Source: Lepas anatifera
Taxonomy: Eukaryota; Arthropoda; Thecostraca; Lepadidae
Length of the DNA: 64,000 nucleotides
Reading direction: 5' to 3'
NCBI GenBank assembly: GCA_034440635.1
Contig: JAOTON010000975.1
Span: forward strand, 2,108,001 to 2,172,000
Shown here: positions 1 to 9,300 of the stretch, one piece after another
Numbering within the stretch: position 1 is the first letter of the stretch
Layout of the letters: each line of letters starts with the position of its first letter
Position numbers and translations under genes: made by a program
Notes under the pieces: generated by a model
Seen by the model: the letters and a program-made list of their open reading frames with translations, nothing else
What the model was told of the DNA's origin: nothing
Databases searched by the model: none

Positions 1-195
1 CCACACCAGTAATTGGCGCGGCTGTGACATTCCACGCCAAGGTCGCCGGAGTCGCGCCATTTGTCGTCGCACTCGAAGAGGACTACAAAAATCGTTTTAT
101 GATTCCCTCTACCAGGAAATCTTATAAGCACTTGCCTATGCCTGGGCAATACATTTTCTATCATATTTATAGATAATAGTAGAAACAATTTGTGT

Positions 196-345
196 AGCTT
201 ATCGACGCACCAACTGCCAGGGTTATATGGCGTCACCACCTCTTTCCCTGTTGGCAGGGTTTCTCGACAACCAGATTGTTCCTTGTTAAGAGAATCTGCC
301 GGGCCTTGAACCCGGTCCGGCCGCGTGGAAAATGCTCATCACTAC
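196..345 (-). repeat. tRNA-derived SINE, family S2 (copy a)
   Basis: The segment starts with ATCGACGCACCAACTGCCAG and GGTTATATGGCGTC. It ends with a reverse-complemented B-box-like stretch (GGGCCTTGAACCCGG). The same layout recurs at 1104, 37431, 39222 and, inverted, at 49309. The tRNA-like head is at the right, so the element lies on the minus strand. The central GACGCACCAACTGCCAGG...CATATGGCGTC module recalls the conserved central domains of metazoan Meta/V-type SINEs; that link is from memory. Confidence 0.6.
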
Positions 346-386
346 ACCACCGTACACCTTATATATAAGGGGTACGGTGGTGTAGT
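341..386. repeat. 46-bp near-perfect palindrome
   Basis: Arms ACTACACCACCGTAC (341-355) and GTACGGTGGTGTAGT (372-386) are exact reverse complements. They enclose CCTTATATATAAGG, itself a palindrome, with a single mismatch in the 23-bp arm. It abuts the tRNA-like end of SINE S2 copy a. It could form a hairpin or cruciform, or mark an inverted-duplication end. Confidence 0.7.
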
Positions 387-1103
387 GTGATATATCGCAT
401 GTTCAGAATCATTTACATAGAAGATTAACTGACATATATTAACCTTTGAACATGTCAGACCCTGAATATACAAACCTCAAAAACTGTTATATAATAGCGA
501 ATAGCAAATAAGCCCTGAATAGCCAAACAGAACACAAATGAGCTATACCAAACTCTTAGGATTTCATATTGAGAGCCTTCATGATTCTTCCGGTATTTGT
601 TAATCCTCGGACGGCTCGGAGACCACCACCAAGGGCCCGGTGTGCAGTGATCCAGCTTGTAATGCCTGTTTCACGACGGTTGTCGTCTGAAAGGCAAAGC
701 CGCACTTAAAGCCATACTTAGAACTTAGCCAAAACGAAAGGCGGGTATTAAAGCGATAAAAGGGGTAGTTACGCTTCAACAGGGGAATTTACTACCTGCG
801 CTGGAGCAATACAAACACGTTTGGAGCGGTAGTGTTCTCGTGGCGATGGGTGGTGGTGTCAGGCAAAGGCAGAGAAATCATCAGCCGAGGCGCAGAATAA
901 AGTGCGCAGAGACAAGATTACATCAGCCGGTGACTCTAACGTGACAAGAGCGCACACTGGGTCAGGACATTGCGGATGCGTACAAAACCTGCAAGTTGTA
1001 AACTTCAATATATTTGATACATTTTCCATGGCAGCTGATTTCATGGGTTTGAGAAGAATGGAGCGTACGATCACCACCGTCCAAGTTTAATAATAATTCC
1101 TGG
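387..1103. other. Non-coding stretch, probably receptor-gene intron
   Basis: I see no recognisable exon, RNA gene or clear repeat here. Short open frames at 859-1090 lack codon structure or family similarity. Confidence 0.4.
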
Positions 1104-1255
1104 GGTTTATTGACACGCCAACTGCCAGGGTCATATGGTGCCGCCAGCTCTTTCCCTGTAGGAAGGTTTTATCGGGAGCCAGATTGCTTCATGTTCAGAG
1201 AAGCCGCCGGGCCTGGAGCCCGGTCGGCTGCGCTGACCACTCCACTACTACTATA
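1104..1255 (-). repeat. tRNA-derived SINE, family S2 (copy b)
   Basis: It begins GGGGTTTATTGACACGCCAA, then CTGCCAGGGTCATATGG. It ends with GGGCCTGGAGCCCGGTCGGC, matching copy a block by block. The tRNA-like end is again at the right (minus orientation). The copies differ at many positions, so this is not a recent pair. Confidence 0.6.
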
Positions 1256-1839
1256 CCCCCTCTTCCCATCAACCGTTTGAGAATGGAAATAAGTACCAGA
1301 TGCGAAGTCAACAAAGATGGCGGCTTCAAGCCGTGATTGGAAATTGTGGAAGCAGCCTTTCATGGCCATGGAACACTTCGTGTGTAGTTACTGCTCTGAT
1401 ATATACGGAATTTTAACACTTAGTTCACTGTCATAAGTAATGCCTACATTTTAGGTTTCCCTTCTTTTTGGGTAGAAATGCAGCCATCCAGTTACGAGCT
1501 AGGCAGCTATTAATTTGCGCTTTATAAAAGGACTCATTTATGGCTTGTTTTGTGGCTTTAGACTTCAGCCAAGAGTGTAGGAATTCCTGCAATGAATTGT
1601 AAACAGCCATCTCGGTCTGCTAAAACCATGATAATTTTGCACACCGTCAATGGTAATAAATTCTTGAAATACGCAATATACTCGCAGGAACTCGAATAAT
1701 TAAATCGTTTGACCACGCAGGCCAAAACCCAAAGGGACACCAAATACACCAGCTAAAATGGCCCACGTTATTCCTTGTTTCGGAAAGATTATGCATCCCA
1801 GGAGAGTAAAATCGATTACGACCCGACAACATTTATCCC

Positions 1840-2150
1840 TGATAACAAATTCCAGGGAAGTGCGGTCCAGACCGCGAGTTCCGCGTGGGTTTGCCGGCTT
1901 CGTATTCAACGCGGCCGACGCCGGTGACGTGGCCGGATTTGAGCCGGGTTGTCGGCTGCACGCGCCAAACTGACGGACAGCTGAAACTAGCCGATTTCGA
2001 TGCAACCTGATCCCCGCCTCCGGCCGGTACCGAACCGGCAAACACAGACCGGGCCTCAGCCACGGGCCGGCTTCCTGAATCCACGCCGCAGACCGCAGAG
2101 AATCGCCGAGCGATTGTCAAGCTGGGTCGGACCTCTGGGAGTGGGGAAAG
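1840..2150. other. CpG-rich island inside the presumed intron
   Basis: The segment is visibly GC- and CpG-rich within AT-richer sequence, with several overlapping open frames on the minus strand (up to about 124 codons, 1833-2207). No domain is recognised, and several frames open at once suggest composition rather than coding. It could be an alternative promoter or an old GC-rich repeat. Confidence 0.3.
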
Positions 2151-2579
2151 CGGGATGGCCTGCACAATTGGCTTGATTGGTAGTGACTTATTATGAGAAA
2201 AACACATTTTGAAAAGTATTTTACGGACGATTTATTGTTCCAGTTATATCTCCGGTTAAACAGCTTATCTAGTGTTGTTTTAATCCCTGGGCACAATTAT
2301 GTTTTAACGAGTGGCATGTCATCGACTACGAAAAAACCAATCAACGCCAGGGAAGCTATTACATTCATCAAAGCATGTATAATGGAACCACTTCTTCCCG
2401 AATATTCGAACATTCATACATATATGCACCAGACACTAAGACAACGAAGTTTAGATACAATCGGGATCATCTGTGCCTATACAAGATTCGAGTTAAAAAA
2501 TAACTAAAACCTTGGTATCATACATAAGCAGAAAATACCCGAATGAATGACAAAATGTTTGTACGTAATACACGTAGTG

Positions 2580-2930
2580 GATGGATATTTTTCATACATT
2601 TTGTCCAAGTGATTGCCGGTTCAGCTTTTGGGATAGAAGTCTCTTTAAAGCCATCGCGGAAACCCCGACCCCACCCTCCGAACGAGCACTCCCCACAATG
2701 CAGGCCTAATTTTGCAAGCAAAGTCTCAGAAAGCATAGGAACGGTCGCCCCGCTCAGGTCGCCCTCTCAACAGCCAGTTGCAAGCTGATCTACGTCGGAT
2801 AAATATTGGGCACCGAAGCACCTCAGGGGAATAAATCCCAACCTACCAACGGTGCATTTCCTTTGCACGGTTTTTCTGAACGGGCCAGAACCCAACGCTC
2901 TATCACCTGAACTACCTGAGTGACAGGTCC
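2580..2930 (-). repeat. tRNA-derived SINE, family S1 (copy a)
   Basis: The body contains ACCCCGACCCCACCCTCCGAACGAGCA in two blocks, CGCCCCGCTCAGGTCGCCCT and CAGCCAGTTGC. The right end reads, on the minus strand, GGTAGTTCAGGTGATAGAGC, a decayed tRNA 5' half (A-box region). The same body occurs at 34770 and 49359. The tail is at the left, so the SINE is on the minus strand. Confidence 0.6.
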
Positions 2931-3842
2931 CGTAGCTCTGACTTCGTGAAAAAGAAATATGATTATTAAAATATGTAATAATATTGAGTAGATGTAATTT
3001 GGTTTCTTAATATATAATATTGAGAAACCAAAACTTTCCATGAAAATGGAAACAAATATTAGTATGTGCTCGCCTAGAATTGCACTATTGACTGAGGAGC
3101 ATTGGCGGAAATAGGGCTGGCCCATCTGCATTGCTGAGTTGGACCGGAACGAAGTATTTCTGATTTGTATTCATAGGCGGGGAGAAACCACCGGAAGAGG
3201 AGGGATGGGGTCACAGATCCCACGGTTATTTAATGCTAAGTTATTAGAAGATATACCAGTGCAAAAGTACCAGACCACAGAAGCGCGTGCTTTTGTTTTA
3301 AGTCGAAACACAAATAGAAATCGCACGTGTACCCGGTATAAAAATTGAGAGTCATCGTGAGGCAGACTTTGGAAGTTGCGAGCTCAAAATTGATGTTTTA
3401 CATTGAGCTTTGAGCTGTGCCTGGTGCAGGCCCTTTGCGAGTTTCTGCCGAGCTCGGGGTTGGGTTAGCTGGAAAAACCGAAATGCTCAACCGTGCGTCT
3501 GGGAGAGAGAAACAGTGGAAAGGAGGGATATGAAAACATGATGCCGTTTCTTGTTGTGGTGGTCATTTGGATGCCTTTCCCACACGATTGAATGGTTGAC
3601 AACTCAAGTCTGTTTTGGTTTGCGAAGACGATAAGCTTGAAATAAGGCTCGATTTCCGGGTTTGCACTGACAGATACAAGGGATGGTTGTCGAAACAGTA
3701 TGATGATTCTCAACAACACAATGTGTTCACAACATTTACCGTTTTACCTCTATTTGCCTCTTAACCACTTGAAATTAGCTAGTTTGGTTTTGACACTGCT
3801 CAAAGAATGATTTGTGCAGAATAAGCGCTGATATATTGAAGA
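2931..3842. other. Non-coding stretch, probably receptor-gene intron
   Basis: No exon with TM6-TM7 motifs (CWxPFF or NPxxY) was found on the minus strand between 1 and 4018. The remaining 3' coding exons therefore lie outside the window or are too diverged to see. Confidence 0.4.

Positions 3843-3885
<43 letters not shown>
3843..3885. repeat. (CT)n microsatellite
   Basis: About 43 bp of CT/TC dinucleotide, interrupted once by CC, lie about 150 bp downstream of the receptor splice donor on the minus strand, where it reads (AG)n. No function is inferred. Confidence 0.9.
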
Positions 3886-3887
<2 letters not shown>

Positions 3888-4033
3888 ACGGCGTACATAG
3901 GCAGCCTCATTCCAACCCCTTGTCAACGGTGCATCTAGTTTCAAGGAAGACCGCTAGAACTCTGATCAGTGATGGGTCAGTGAGTGGTTTATCGAGAGAT
4001 CGTCGTTAGTTTTACGATTCAGCGATTTGGCTT

Positions 4034-4039
4034 ACCTCC
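4034..4039 (-). promoter_or_regulatory. 5' splice site (donor) closing the receptor exon
   Basis: On the minus strand the sequence is GGAG|GTAAGC, a near-consensus donor. It follows GGADG in loop 3 and precedes an in-frame stop at 4019. The intron is phase 1 and would run towards position 1 and beyond. Confidence 0.75.
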
Positions 4040-4897
4040 ATCAGCGCCTCCGTTCTGCGTGACCAGTAGCTGGGCCTTTCCTCGGGCCTTGTAGAGAAGC
4101 TTCTCTTGCCGGTCTGCCTCTCTGAACACCCGCAGATACATAATAACCATAATCACGGCCGGAATCCAGAAGGAGATGCTGGAGGACACGACGGCAAACC
4201 AGTCATTCACTTCAAACACACACTTCTCCGGGGAGAACACCCTCTTTCCAGGTGCTCCGCCGTTGTGTACCACCCGAGGAAGATGGGGATGAACGAGATG
4301 AGTACGGGGAATGTCCACACGCACACGATCATGAAGAGCACCTTGCTGCGCGTCATGGTCATCGGGTACTCCAATGGCTGAACGATGGCGATGTAGCGGT
4401 CGACGCTGATGCAGCAGAGGTGGAGGATGGACGCCGTGCTGAAGTAAACGTCAAGCGAGTTCCAGAGGTCGCACACCACCTGGCCAAACATCCACACCCC
4501 ACTGATCTGGACGCTGGCGTTGAACGTCATGGCGCCCAGGGCGACCAGCATGTCTGCGAACGCCAGGGATACAATGAAGTAGTTGGTGATGACGCGCAGC
4601 CGCCGGTAGCGGATCACGCTGCAGATGACCAAGAGGTTGCCGAAGACGGAAGCGATCACAATCAAACCCATTGCCACGGACTTGAGCACGGTTACGACAA
4701 CATCGTCCCAGGTAGTTGGGTTGGAGGGGTAGCCAGCATCCACTTCGGTGTCGGCGAATGTGACATTCTCCCATCTGAAGCCGCCGTTGAGTAGGGAAAG
4801 GTTGTCTTTAGACACCTCAGTGCCGGTGGCGATATTGTACGCCGGCAGCGAGGCGAGAGGGCTGGAGCTGATCGTTACGTACTCTCCCATAGCGACG
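4036..4897 (-). CDS. Beta-adrenergic-like octopamine receptor (class A GPCR), first coding exon, with one frame break
   Basis: This exon encodes the N-terminus through TM5 and the start of intracellular loop 3 of an amine GPCR. The Met codon is at 4890; the exon probably begins at 4897, just after a good 3' splice site. Residues 1-64 are extracellular with N-glycosylation sequons NLS and NVT. TM1 carries GN85 (N1.50), TM2 has LAFAD113 (D2.50), and TM3 has C140 (3.25), the amine-binding D147 (3.32) and DRY 164-166. TM4 has W192 and P202, followed by IFLGWYTT. After the break near 4242-4248 the frame continues with the loop-2 cysteine ([11 protein letters not shown]), then TM5 with Ser at 5.42, 5.43 and 5.46 before FWIP, and [11 protein letters not shown]. 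The exon ends G|GTAAGC at 4036/4035 (phase 1). IFLGWYTT plus FREA(D/N)RQEK matches Octbeta receptors, which couple octopamine to cAMP; a dopamine D1-like or another beta-like amine receptor is less likely. TM6-TM7 are not in the window and should lie on later exons beyond position 1. Confidence 0.85.
4242..4248 (-). other. Reading-frame break in the receptor exon (net +2 or -1 nt)
   Basis: The frame from Met 4890 reads [10 protein letters not shown] and then stops near 4207. A second frame reads [14 protein letters not shown] and continues conserved TM5 to the splice donor. The switch falls in the AAGAGGG context. It needs either one missing base or two extra bases (an AG duplication). Spacing from GWYTT to the loop-2 cysteine is 14 residues in the fly beta receptor as I remember it, which slightly favours one missing base. 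All other motifs are intact, so an assembly error or allelic indel is more likely than an old pseudogene. Confidence 0.75.
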
Positions 4898-4922
4898 CTG
4901 AATGTGACAAGAACAGTAAATA
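4898..4922 (-). promoter_or_regulatory. Candidate 3' splice site 7 nt upstream of the receptor start codon
   Basis: On the minus strand a pyrimidine-rich tract (TTTACTGTTCTTGTCACATT) ends in CAG at 4900-4898. The next bases are CGTCGCT and then the ATG at 4890. This suggests an intron in the 5' UTR. A possible upstream donor (GTGAGT) lies at about 5097-5092 inside the CpG-rich region, giving an intron near 190 nt. Both sites are inferred from consensus only. Confidence 0.5.
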
Positions 4923-4959
4923 TGCGACAACACTAATGACATGAGAGGGACACACCCAC

Positions 4960-5460
4960 CATGGCATTATGCAGGACACTGGAAGTAACACAGAAGGAAG
5001 AAGAACTGGCGGGCAGGCGCGGGCCTGGCGACGCGCCTTCTCTCTCCGTCGCTGCCCGCACCACTATCGTCGCTGTCGACATTGTACTCACTATATGGAG
5101 ACGTTTTTCCGCGACTCGCTGTCACACGTCTCACCGCCTGAGCGGTGCACTGTCGTGACCCAAAGTCACGCGCAACTACGGCCGGCGCCCGCCCGCCTCG
5201 CACGCACGCGCCCGACCGTCCGTGGCAGTCGACTGTTCCGTTGCTCCCCGTGCGAGACGGCCGAGGCCCGACTACCGCAGCGACCGCGCTCCAAGCTCGA
5301 CTGGTATTGGCTAGCCGGCATCAGTGGCGCCCCACTGCACTGCCGTGCAGTGGTGGGGGTGGCGGCGCCGTCGCAGCGCGGCGGGGGTGGCAACGCGCCC
5401 CCACTGCGGTCCCGACCGGATCGCCCTCCCCCTCCCCACCCCCCAACTCTACGCTTGATG
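4960..5460 (-). promoter_or_regulatory. CpG-rich 5' region and presumed promoter/UTR of the octopamine-receptor-like gene
   Basis: About 500 bp are visibly GC- and CpG-rich compared with the AT-richer flanks, and lie immediately upstream of the receptor exon. Overlapping open frames here on both strands look like a composition effect, with no protein family recognised. The position fits a promoter plus a non-coding first exon transcribed on the minus strand. No TATA box was identified. Confidence 0.5.
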
Positions 5461-6128
5461 ATCGATATCAATGAATGGAAGTGAAATTGGCCCTGTTTTG
5501 AAGGTTTCGTTAAATGGTGGAGGGAAAGTTTGAAGTTGTGAAAATTCGTTGTTTAGTGAGTAGATTTTAATGGAATATATTTCTGAATTTGATTTCAAGG
5601 CTTTGCTTAGGAGAGGATATAAATTATTAAAGTCAAAATTGTGTTGGCGCTGACCAAGGCTACAAAGTTCCCGTTGAATATCGAATAAAAGAATATCGAG
5701 AAATGTTCAATATTTTGACTTTAGGCTCCAGTATTAATGAAACTCATGACAGAAAACTAAAATGATAATCCGAAATCCCAACCAATTGTTATATCAGAGT
5801 GCGTTCAGTGTATAACTCATTAGCAGTTTTTGAGAGCAAGATATAATGTATTAAAATAGAAAGTTTCGACGTTGCACCAATACTATGGGTAATGCCCACC
5901 CTGACATAACTCTCTTTTTTCCTTTCTTCGAAATATAATCCATTCAAATTTTGTATCACGTAAATATCCGAACACTATCCAGGCAAAATCATGATTCTTA
6001 CGCCTACGTGCCACTCTGTAAGATTCATATTCCACGCATTATATTTCATAGTTGAAAAACATGGGACTGCCGTCATCTCTGAATGAATACAGACATCGGT
6101 GGTCAGTCCACAACCCGGCTATACATAG
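5461..6128. other. AT-rich non-coding stretch, nothing recognised
   Basis: No supportable exon or repeat was seen upstream of the receptor CpG region. Confidence 0.4.
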
Positions 6129-6380
6129 CATAGGCGGATCCAGGACTTGCGATGCAGAGGGACATTCTTCGGTCAGGTGACGCCTTTTTGGCTCGATAGG
6201 GCACCATTTGACCCAGGGGGCGTCATTTCAGCATGAGGGTGCTATTTCGAGAATAACAATCTATCATGTGGGCGTCGACATTTGCGTTCTGGGGGCGGGG
6301 GGAATGGGTATACATTCTTCAGGAGGTCCGGGGCCCAGTGCGGTGGTGCCCCCCCCAACCTTCCCCTAGATCGGACTATA
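6129..6380. mobile_element. hAT-like MITE with CATAGGCGGATCC ends (copy 1)
   Basis: The left end is CATAGGCGGATCCAGG. The right end is CCTAGATCGGACTATA, a decayed reverse complement. Flanking octamers ATACATAG and ATACAGTC agree at 5 of 8 positions, consistent with an old 8-bp target duplication. The interior is G-rich with GGGGGC/GCACC blocks like the copies at 16577 and 53353. About 252 bp, too short for a protein; hAT assignment rests on 8-bp duplications and terminal style. Confidence 0.5.
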
Positions 6381-7311
6381 ATACAGTCACTATCACTTAG
6401 TGACAGTGACTGCATGTTTGTCTGTGACCCCCACTATTCGTGAATATTTTATGCATGCATGCTTTGAGGCAAGGCCGAAAATATTCGGCCCGTTTTGATA
6501 TCATTGTCCCAGTAGACATGAATATCTGAAATGCTGTCGACATTTTTATTTGAACCGGTTATATCTTTATCCTAGCCTTTACACCTACACGAGATGCAAT
6601 TCATTATGAAACCACAATGTTCTGCTTAGCTACCAGAATTATCACCACAAAAAGGATCTAAATAAGCGCTAAATTCCTTGTTACCCACCTTGTAATCTGC
6701 GCCGCCGAAAAAGCCCCTCTGCTGATGAAGTCATCGGCTTGATAATGATGTAAGCAAGCCATGACAACCCAAGGCTCCTAAAAATGACAACGGATGACGC
6801 CACTAATGCGTTGTTATAGCACAGCGGCGACATTCTGTTTTGCGCCAACCTCTACCTTCTCCAGTTCCTCTGCATTCATGAGTATAAAACCGACACTTTT
6901 TTTCTTCTGCAAATGTGTTGATGGCTGAGAAAACCAGGACGAGAAGTTGGGCAAAACACGGCTATAAATCACCTGCTGCCCCGCCGGCGGGGCTCGATAC
7001 TGACCTTACTAATGACACCAGCGGCGATGTTGTTGATGACGGTGGGCAGAAAGGAAGCCGCATTTGTCTTTTTCAGGGGATCATGATGATAAATGCTGCG
7101 CTGATTATTGACTAGATGTATTACGTCCGAAAATCCATAAAATACGCATATATTTTGGTAGGTGCAGGCGTCTTCAAACCATATTCACAACCTGAAGGCA
7201 AATTCATCGAATGAAATAAAGCACCAATGCGTATGATTGAAATTCAGAAGAGAATAGGTCACCATTAATTTAAGCTTCGTATCTTGTTTCTTCTACAGCT
7301 TGTTCTATAGC
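6381..7311. other. Non-coding stretch, nothing recognised
   Basis: A 66-codon open frame at 6915-7115 has no recognisable domain. Otherwise no supportable feature. Confidence 0.35.
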
Positions 7312-7452
7312 CAAAGCTGGAGATCTCTTCTCGACCCAGGGAGGTCCTGGATGGGTTAACGCTGGCACAACAATACAAGCCCTAAACAGAGTCTATGGGA
7401 GACTCAAAATCCAGGGGGTTGACCCCTAACTCCCGCGGGATCTCCACCCATG
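7312..7452. mobile_element. Short hAT-like MITE with CAnnGGTGGAGATC ends
   Basis: Left end CAAAGCTGGAGATCTC and right end GGGATCTCCACCCATG form a terminal inverted repeat, 141 bp in total. Interior motifs (CCAGGG and GGTCCTGG; CAGGGGGTTGACCCC) recur near 30030 (GGGGTGGAGATCTC) and 35360-35430 (GGGATCTCCACCCATG). Flanking octamers agree at 5 of 8, so a target duplication is possible but weak. Confidence 0.45.
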
Positions 7453-9300
7453 GTGATAGCCCAGCGTGTAGCGCGCTGCAGTGCCCCTTATATGCCGAAC
7501 TTGAAAAGAACATATACACTGTCCACTTTGGCGTCCAAAGCGGGGGGGGACGCGTCCTCTAACTGGTAACCCAAGGGAATCCCCGCCCCCAAATTTGGGA
7601 CTCTACCCAGTGACAGTGGAACGTCCGAATTTAAGGGGGGCACCACGGAGTTTTCATCCCATTTATTTACAGTCAACGCCATAGGGTTAGTCTTAAAATT
7701 TAGGATTTAAGAGGGGGCACCGTGCCCCGGTGCCCCCCCAGTTCCACCGCCAGAGACTCCACCTAGCCCTTTCACTTTCATTATATCCCCCTCCCATCTC
7801 CACAGTAGAAAAATCCGAGACAACGCCCCGACTATCCATGCTATTAGATTTTAACATATATTGTGCGTGCATCCAACAATTTTCAGTCGGCCTTCGCCGA
7901 GTTGTATCTTGCAGCTGCAGAAATTGCTCCTAAGCCTGGATTCGAACCAGGGTCTTCAGATTACCGGTCGGCTGTGACGGTCACTATACATAAGTTATAC
8001 ATCACAAGGGCACAACTTGAACGTATGGTAAATACCATCACACATACACACAAAGACTGAAAGGAACGGCCAGGGAAATGTTAGCTTATGGTAGGGGTGA
8101 GCCCAGGCCCGTGCTTTATTCAATTCCTGGAATATCTCCACGCGGCATGAATGAACAATATATTATTTCTTTCCCTCTGAGAAGACGACAACGCCCAATT
8201 TTTGTACGAACCACGTCCTAGCACAGTGAATCCAGGTTAAATATTTCATGTAAAGACGCTTGTTGCCCCGAAGAAAACATCACTCAATTGACCACAACAG
8301 AGGATTTCGCCGAGCGTTCGCATCCGTGTTTTCTCCCTGAGCGTAGAGAAACCAGTTTCTCAACCAGGCATTCCTAAGATGCTTAGCTACCAGATTGGGC
8401 CCAACACAAACATGCATTGTGGAATAAATGGGCGTGAAGCTAAGTAGTGACGTCTAGCCAGTCAAAGCAACACGTGCAGCAAGCTCTACTGATGTCTCTG
8501 GACCGTTATTTAAGTACCGCGATCGGATGACCAAGTCTAAAAATATCAGATTTAAAACTATATGGAATAACAGTCGAATAAACGAGATTGTTATTGGCAT
8601 GGTTGCAAGTTGCAAGCTAAATGCTGCAAAAATTGGTATTAATATTGCACCGATATAAACATGCCTCCGGTGACCCTCCCCAACTACAAATTGGGATTAA
8701 GTATGCATATACAGACTCTCACAAATATAAAGCATAGGTCACGTACATTTCTCCCTCCAATTTCATCAGCTGGCCGAAGCTTAATTTCATTTCAAGTACA
8801 CCAGCTTTGAGTGACACACAGCCAGGGTGTGGTTGAGTTGTTTCCCTATCAATTAAATGTTAGCACCATTCCCAGAAGACAATATGGGAGTCTTGGGGTG
8901 CTATGGTATTTAACTTCGGTTGTAAATGTATGTACCTACTTCATTTATTGGTAACCGAATCTTTCAATATTGCTATAGCTATTGTGTACATGGGTGGAAA
9001 GAAAAACAGCAGCGACGCTTCTATGATATCGCTGGGAGGTTGAACACGCGCACTGGAGGGGCCTCCAAGGCCCCCACCTGTTTTTCCCAGGTGGACTAGA
9101 GAACCGCTCGTAGCCGGAATATAATACTCGGCTAAATTTGAGAGAATTTGACAGCGGCTCGATTGGTGCAGGAATGCTAAATATCAATCGATTTTTTGTT
9201 TGCTTATAGGCTCTCAAAATCAGACCTACACGCAAAACATTTTACCCTGTGCCAGTGGATATATGCGCTGTATGCGGATTCTTCTAACAAATAAAACACT
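7453..9300. other. Non-coding stretch with G-rich and SINE-like fragments
   Basis: The region 7530-7740 has G-runs and GGGGGGCACC motifs typical of the hAT-like MITE fragments in this window, without definable ends. No exon was recognised. Confidence 0.35.
7925..7990 (-). repeat. tRNA-like fragment (SINE remnant)
   Basis: On the minus strand the stretch contains CCTGGTTCGAATCCAGG, a perfect T-stem/loop with a B-box, followed by TAGGAGC. The opposite side has only a weak D-arm equivalent and no intact acceptor pair, so it reads as a tRNA-derived SINE fragment rather than a working tRNA gene. Confidence 0.4.

Noticed and set aside
1833..2207. 124-codon open frame on the minus strand in a GC-rich block
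   Set aside because: Several frames are open at once, no domain or splice context was recognised, and it lies in presumed intron.
7925..7990. Functional tRNA gene
   Set aside because: Only the T-arm half is convincing; there is no intact D-arm or acceptor pairing.
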